Source: an uncultured Nitrospina sp.
GTDB taxonomy: Bacteria; Nitrospinota; Nitrospinia; Nitrospinales; VA-1
Direction: 5' to 3'
Length of the DNA: 6,849 bases
Assembly (NCBI GenBank): GCA_950072225.1
Contig: CATMOP010000106.1
Span: 1 to 6,849, forward strand
In this document: piece by piece, positions 6,657 through 6,849 of the stretch
How the letters are laid out: each line of letters opens with the position of its first letter
How positions within the stretch are numbered: the stretch's first letter is position 1
The notes under the pieces: generated by a model
What the model was told of the DNA's origin: nothing
The model's database searches: none
Seen by the model: only the letters and a program-made list of their open reading frames with translations
Program-made: the position numbers and the translations under genes

Positions 6657-6683
6657 TTGGATTGGTATAATTAAGATTATAAT
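6657..6683 (+). promoter_or_regulatory. Possible divergent promoter toward the aldo/keto reductase gene
   Basis: On the plus strand TTGGAT (6657-6662) and TATAAT (6678-6683) are 15 bases apart, shorter than ideal. This -10 overlaps the minus-strand promoter's -10. A second plus-strand TATAAT (6666-6671) has no matching -35. If used, the leader before the ATG at 6760 would be about 70 bases. Confidence 0.25.
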
Positions 6684-6714
6684 ACGTCCCTTTGTAATAC
6701 CAAACGATTTTTGG
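6662..6714. repeat. Cluster of small inverted repeats in the divergent control region
   Basis: Three perfect inverted repeats overlap here: TTGGTAT (6662-6668) with ATACCAA (6697-6703); TATAAT (6666-6671) with ATTATA (6676-6681); and CCAAA (6700-6704) with TTTGG (6710-6714). They straddle the predicted promoter boxes, as operators do. They are short and AT-rich, so chance is a real alternative. Confidence 0.35.
6676..6703 (-). promoter_or_regulatory. Sigma70-like promoter for the ABC exporter gene
   Basis: On the minus strand, TTGGTA (6703-6698) and a perfect TATAAT (6681-6676) are separated by 16 bases. Transcription would start near 6669, giving an untranslated leader of about 30 bases before the ATG at 6638. 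The -10 match is perfect and the -35 matches 4 of 6. Confidence 0.55.
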
Positions 6715-6759
6715 ATAAAAATTGAGACCTTAAAGTAAAATTTAACTTTGGCGGAGGTT

Positions 6760-6849
6760 ATGGAATACAGGAAGCTGGGAAACAGTGATCTTAAAGTGTC
6801 GGCGATAGGTTATGGGGCGTGGGGAATAGGCGGAGCTCCCTTCTGGAAG
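6760..6849 (+). CDS. Aldo/keto reductase family protein (3' partial)
   Basis: Only the first 30 codons are in the window. MEYRKLGNSDLKVSAIGYGAWGIGG matches the N-terminal beta-hairpin and first strand of bacterial aldo/keto reductases (pattern MxYRxLGxSgLKVSxIGxGxW), which are NAD(P)H-dependent reductases of aldehydes or ketones with a TIM-barrel fold. The catalytic Asp, Tyr, Lys and His lie beyond the edge, so activity cannot be judged. A strong GGAGG (6753-6757) precedes the ATG by only two bases, which is tight; a TTG at 6748 in frame is possible but would place this site inside the gene. The gene is transcribed away from the ABC exporter gene. Confidence 0.8.
   Translation, partial: MEYRKLGNSDLKVSAIGYGAWGIGGAPFWK

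Overview
The window comes from a diderm (Gram-negative) bacterium that makes lipid A. It carries the inner-membrane part of the lipoprotein-sorting (Lol) machinery, a lipid A biosynthesis acyltransferase (lpxD), a carboxyltransferase subunit of fatty-acid synthesis (accA) and an MsbA-type ABC exporter. The base composition is moderate. The gene order is not the gammaproteobacterial bamA-skp-lpxD-fabZ-lpxA-lpxB order. A single LolC/E-type permease next to lolD, together with an exported leucine-rich-repeat protein, suggests a non-gammaproteobacterial lineage, possibly Nitrospinota or the former Deltaproteobacteria. That placement is a guess from gene content only.

Layout, left to right. (1) Positions 1-626 hold the C-terminal half of the LolC/E permease, which overlaps lolD (619-1344) by 8 bases. 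(2) A 147-base gap contains a nested inverted repeat and one copy of a 20-base repeat. (3) lpxD (1492-2520) follows. (4) After 60 bases comes a secreted LRR protein of nine Asn-ladder repeats (2581-3642). (5) An AT-rich gap (3643-3768) leads to accA (3769-4737). (6) A 176-base convergent gap holds a hairpin and the second, inverted copy of the 20-base repeat. (7) On the minus strand is a complete half-transporter ABC exporter of the MsbA type (6638-4914). (8) A divergent control region (6639-6759) has a good minus-strand sigma70-like promoter and several small inverted repeats. (9) The first 30 codons of an aldo/keto reductase run off the right edge.

The plausible common theme is building the outer membrane. 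AccA feeds malonyl-CoA to acyl chains, LpxD attaches 3-hydroxyacyl chains to the lipid A precursor, the MsbA-like exporter may flip lipid A or another lipid, and LolC/LolD releases lipoproteins for transport to the outer membrane. The LRR protein has a signal peptide and sits inside this cluster; its function is unknown.

Nothing here amounts to a clear new defence, mobile or RNA system. The items most worth a second look are the repeat shared by the ends of two ABC-transporter genes, the structured gap where other lineages usually carry bamA and skp, and the LRR protein.
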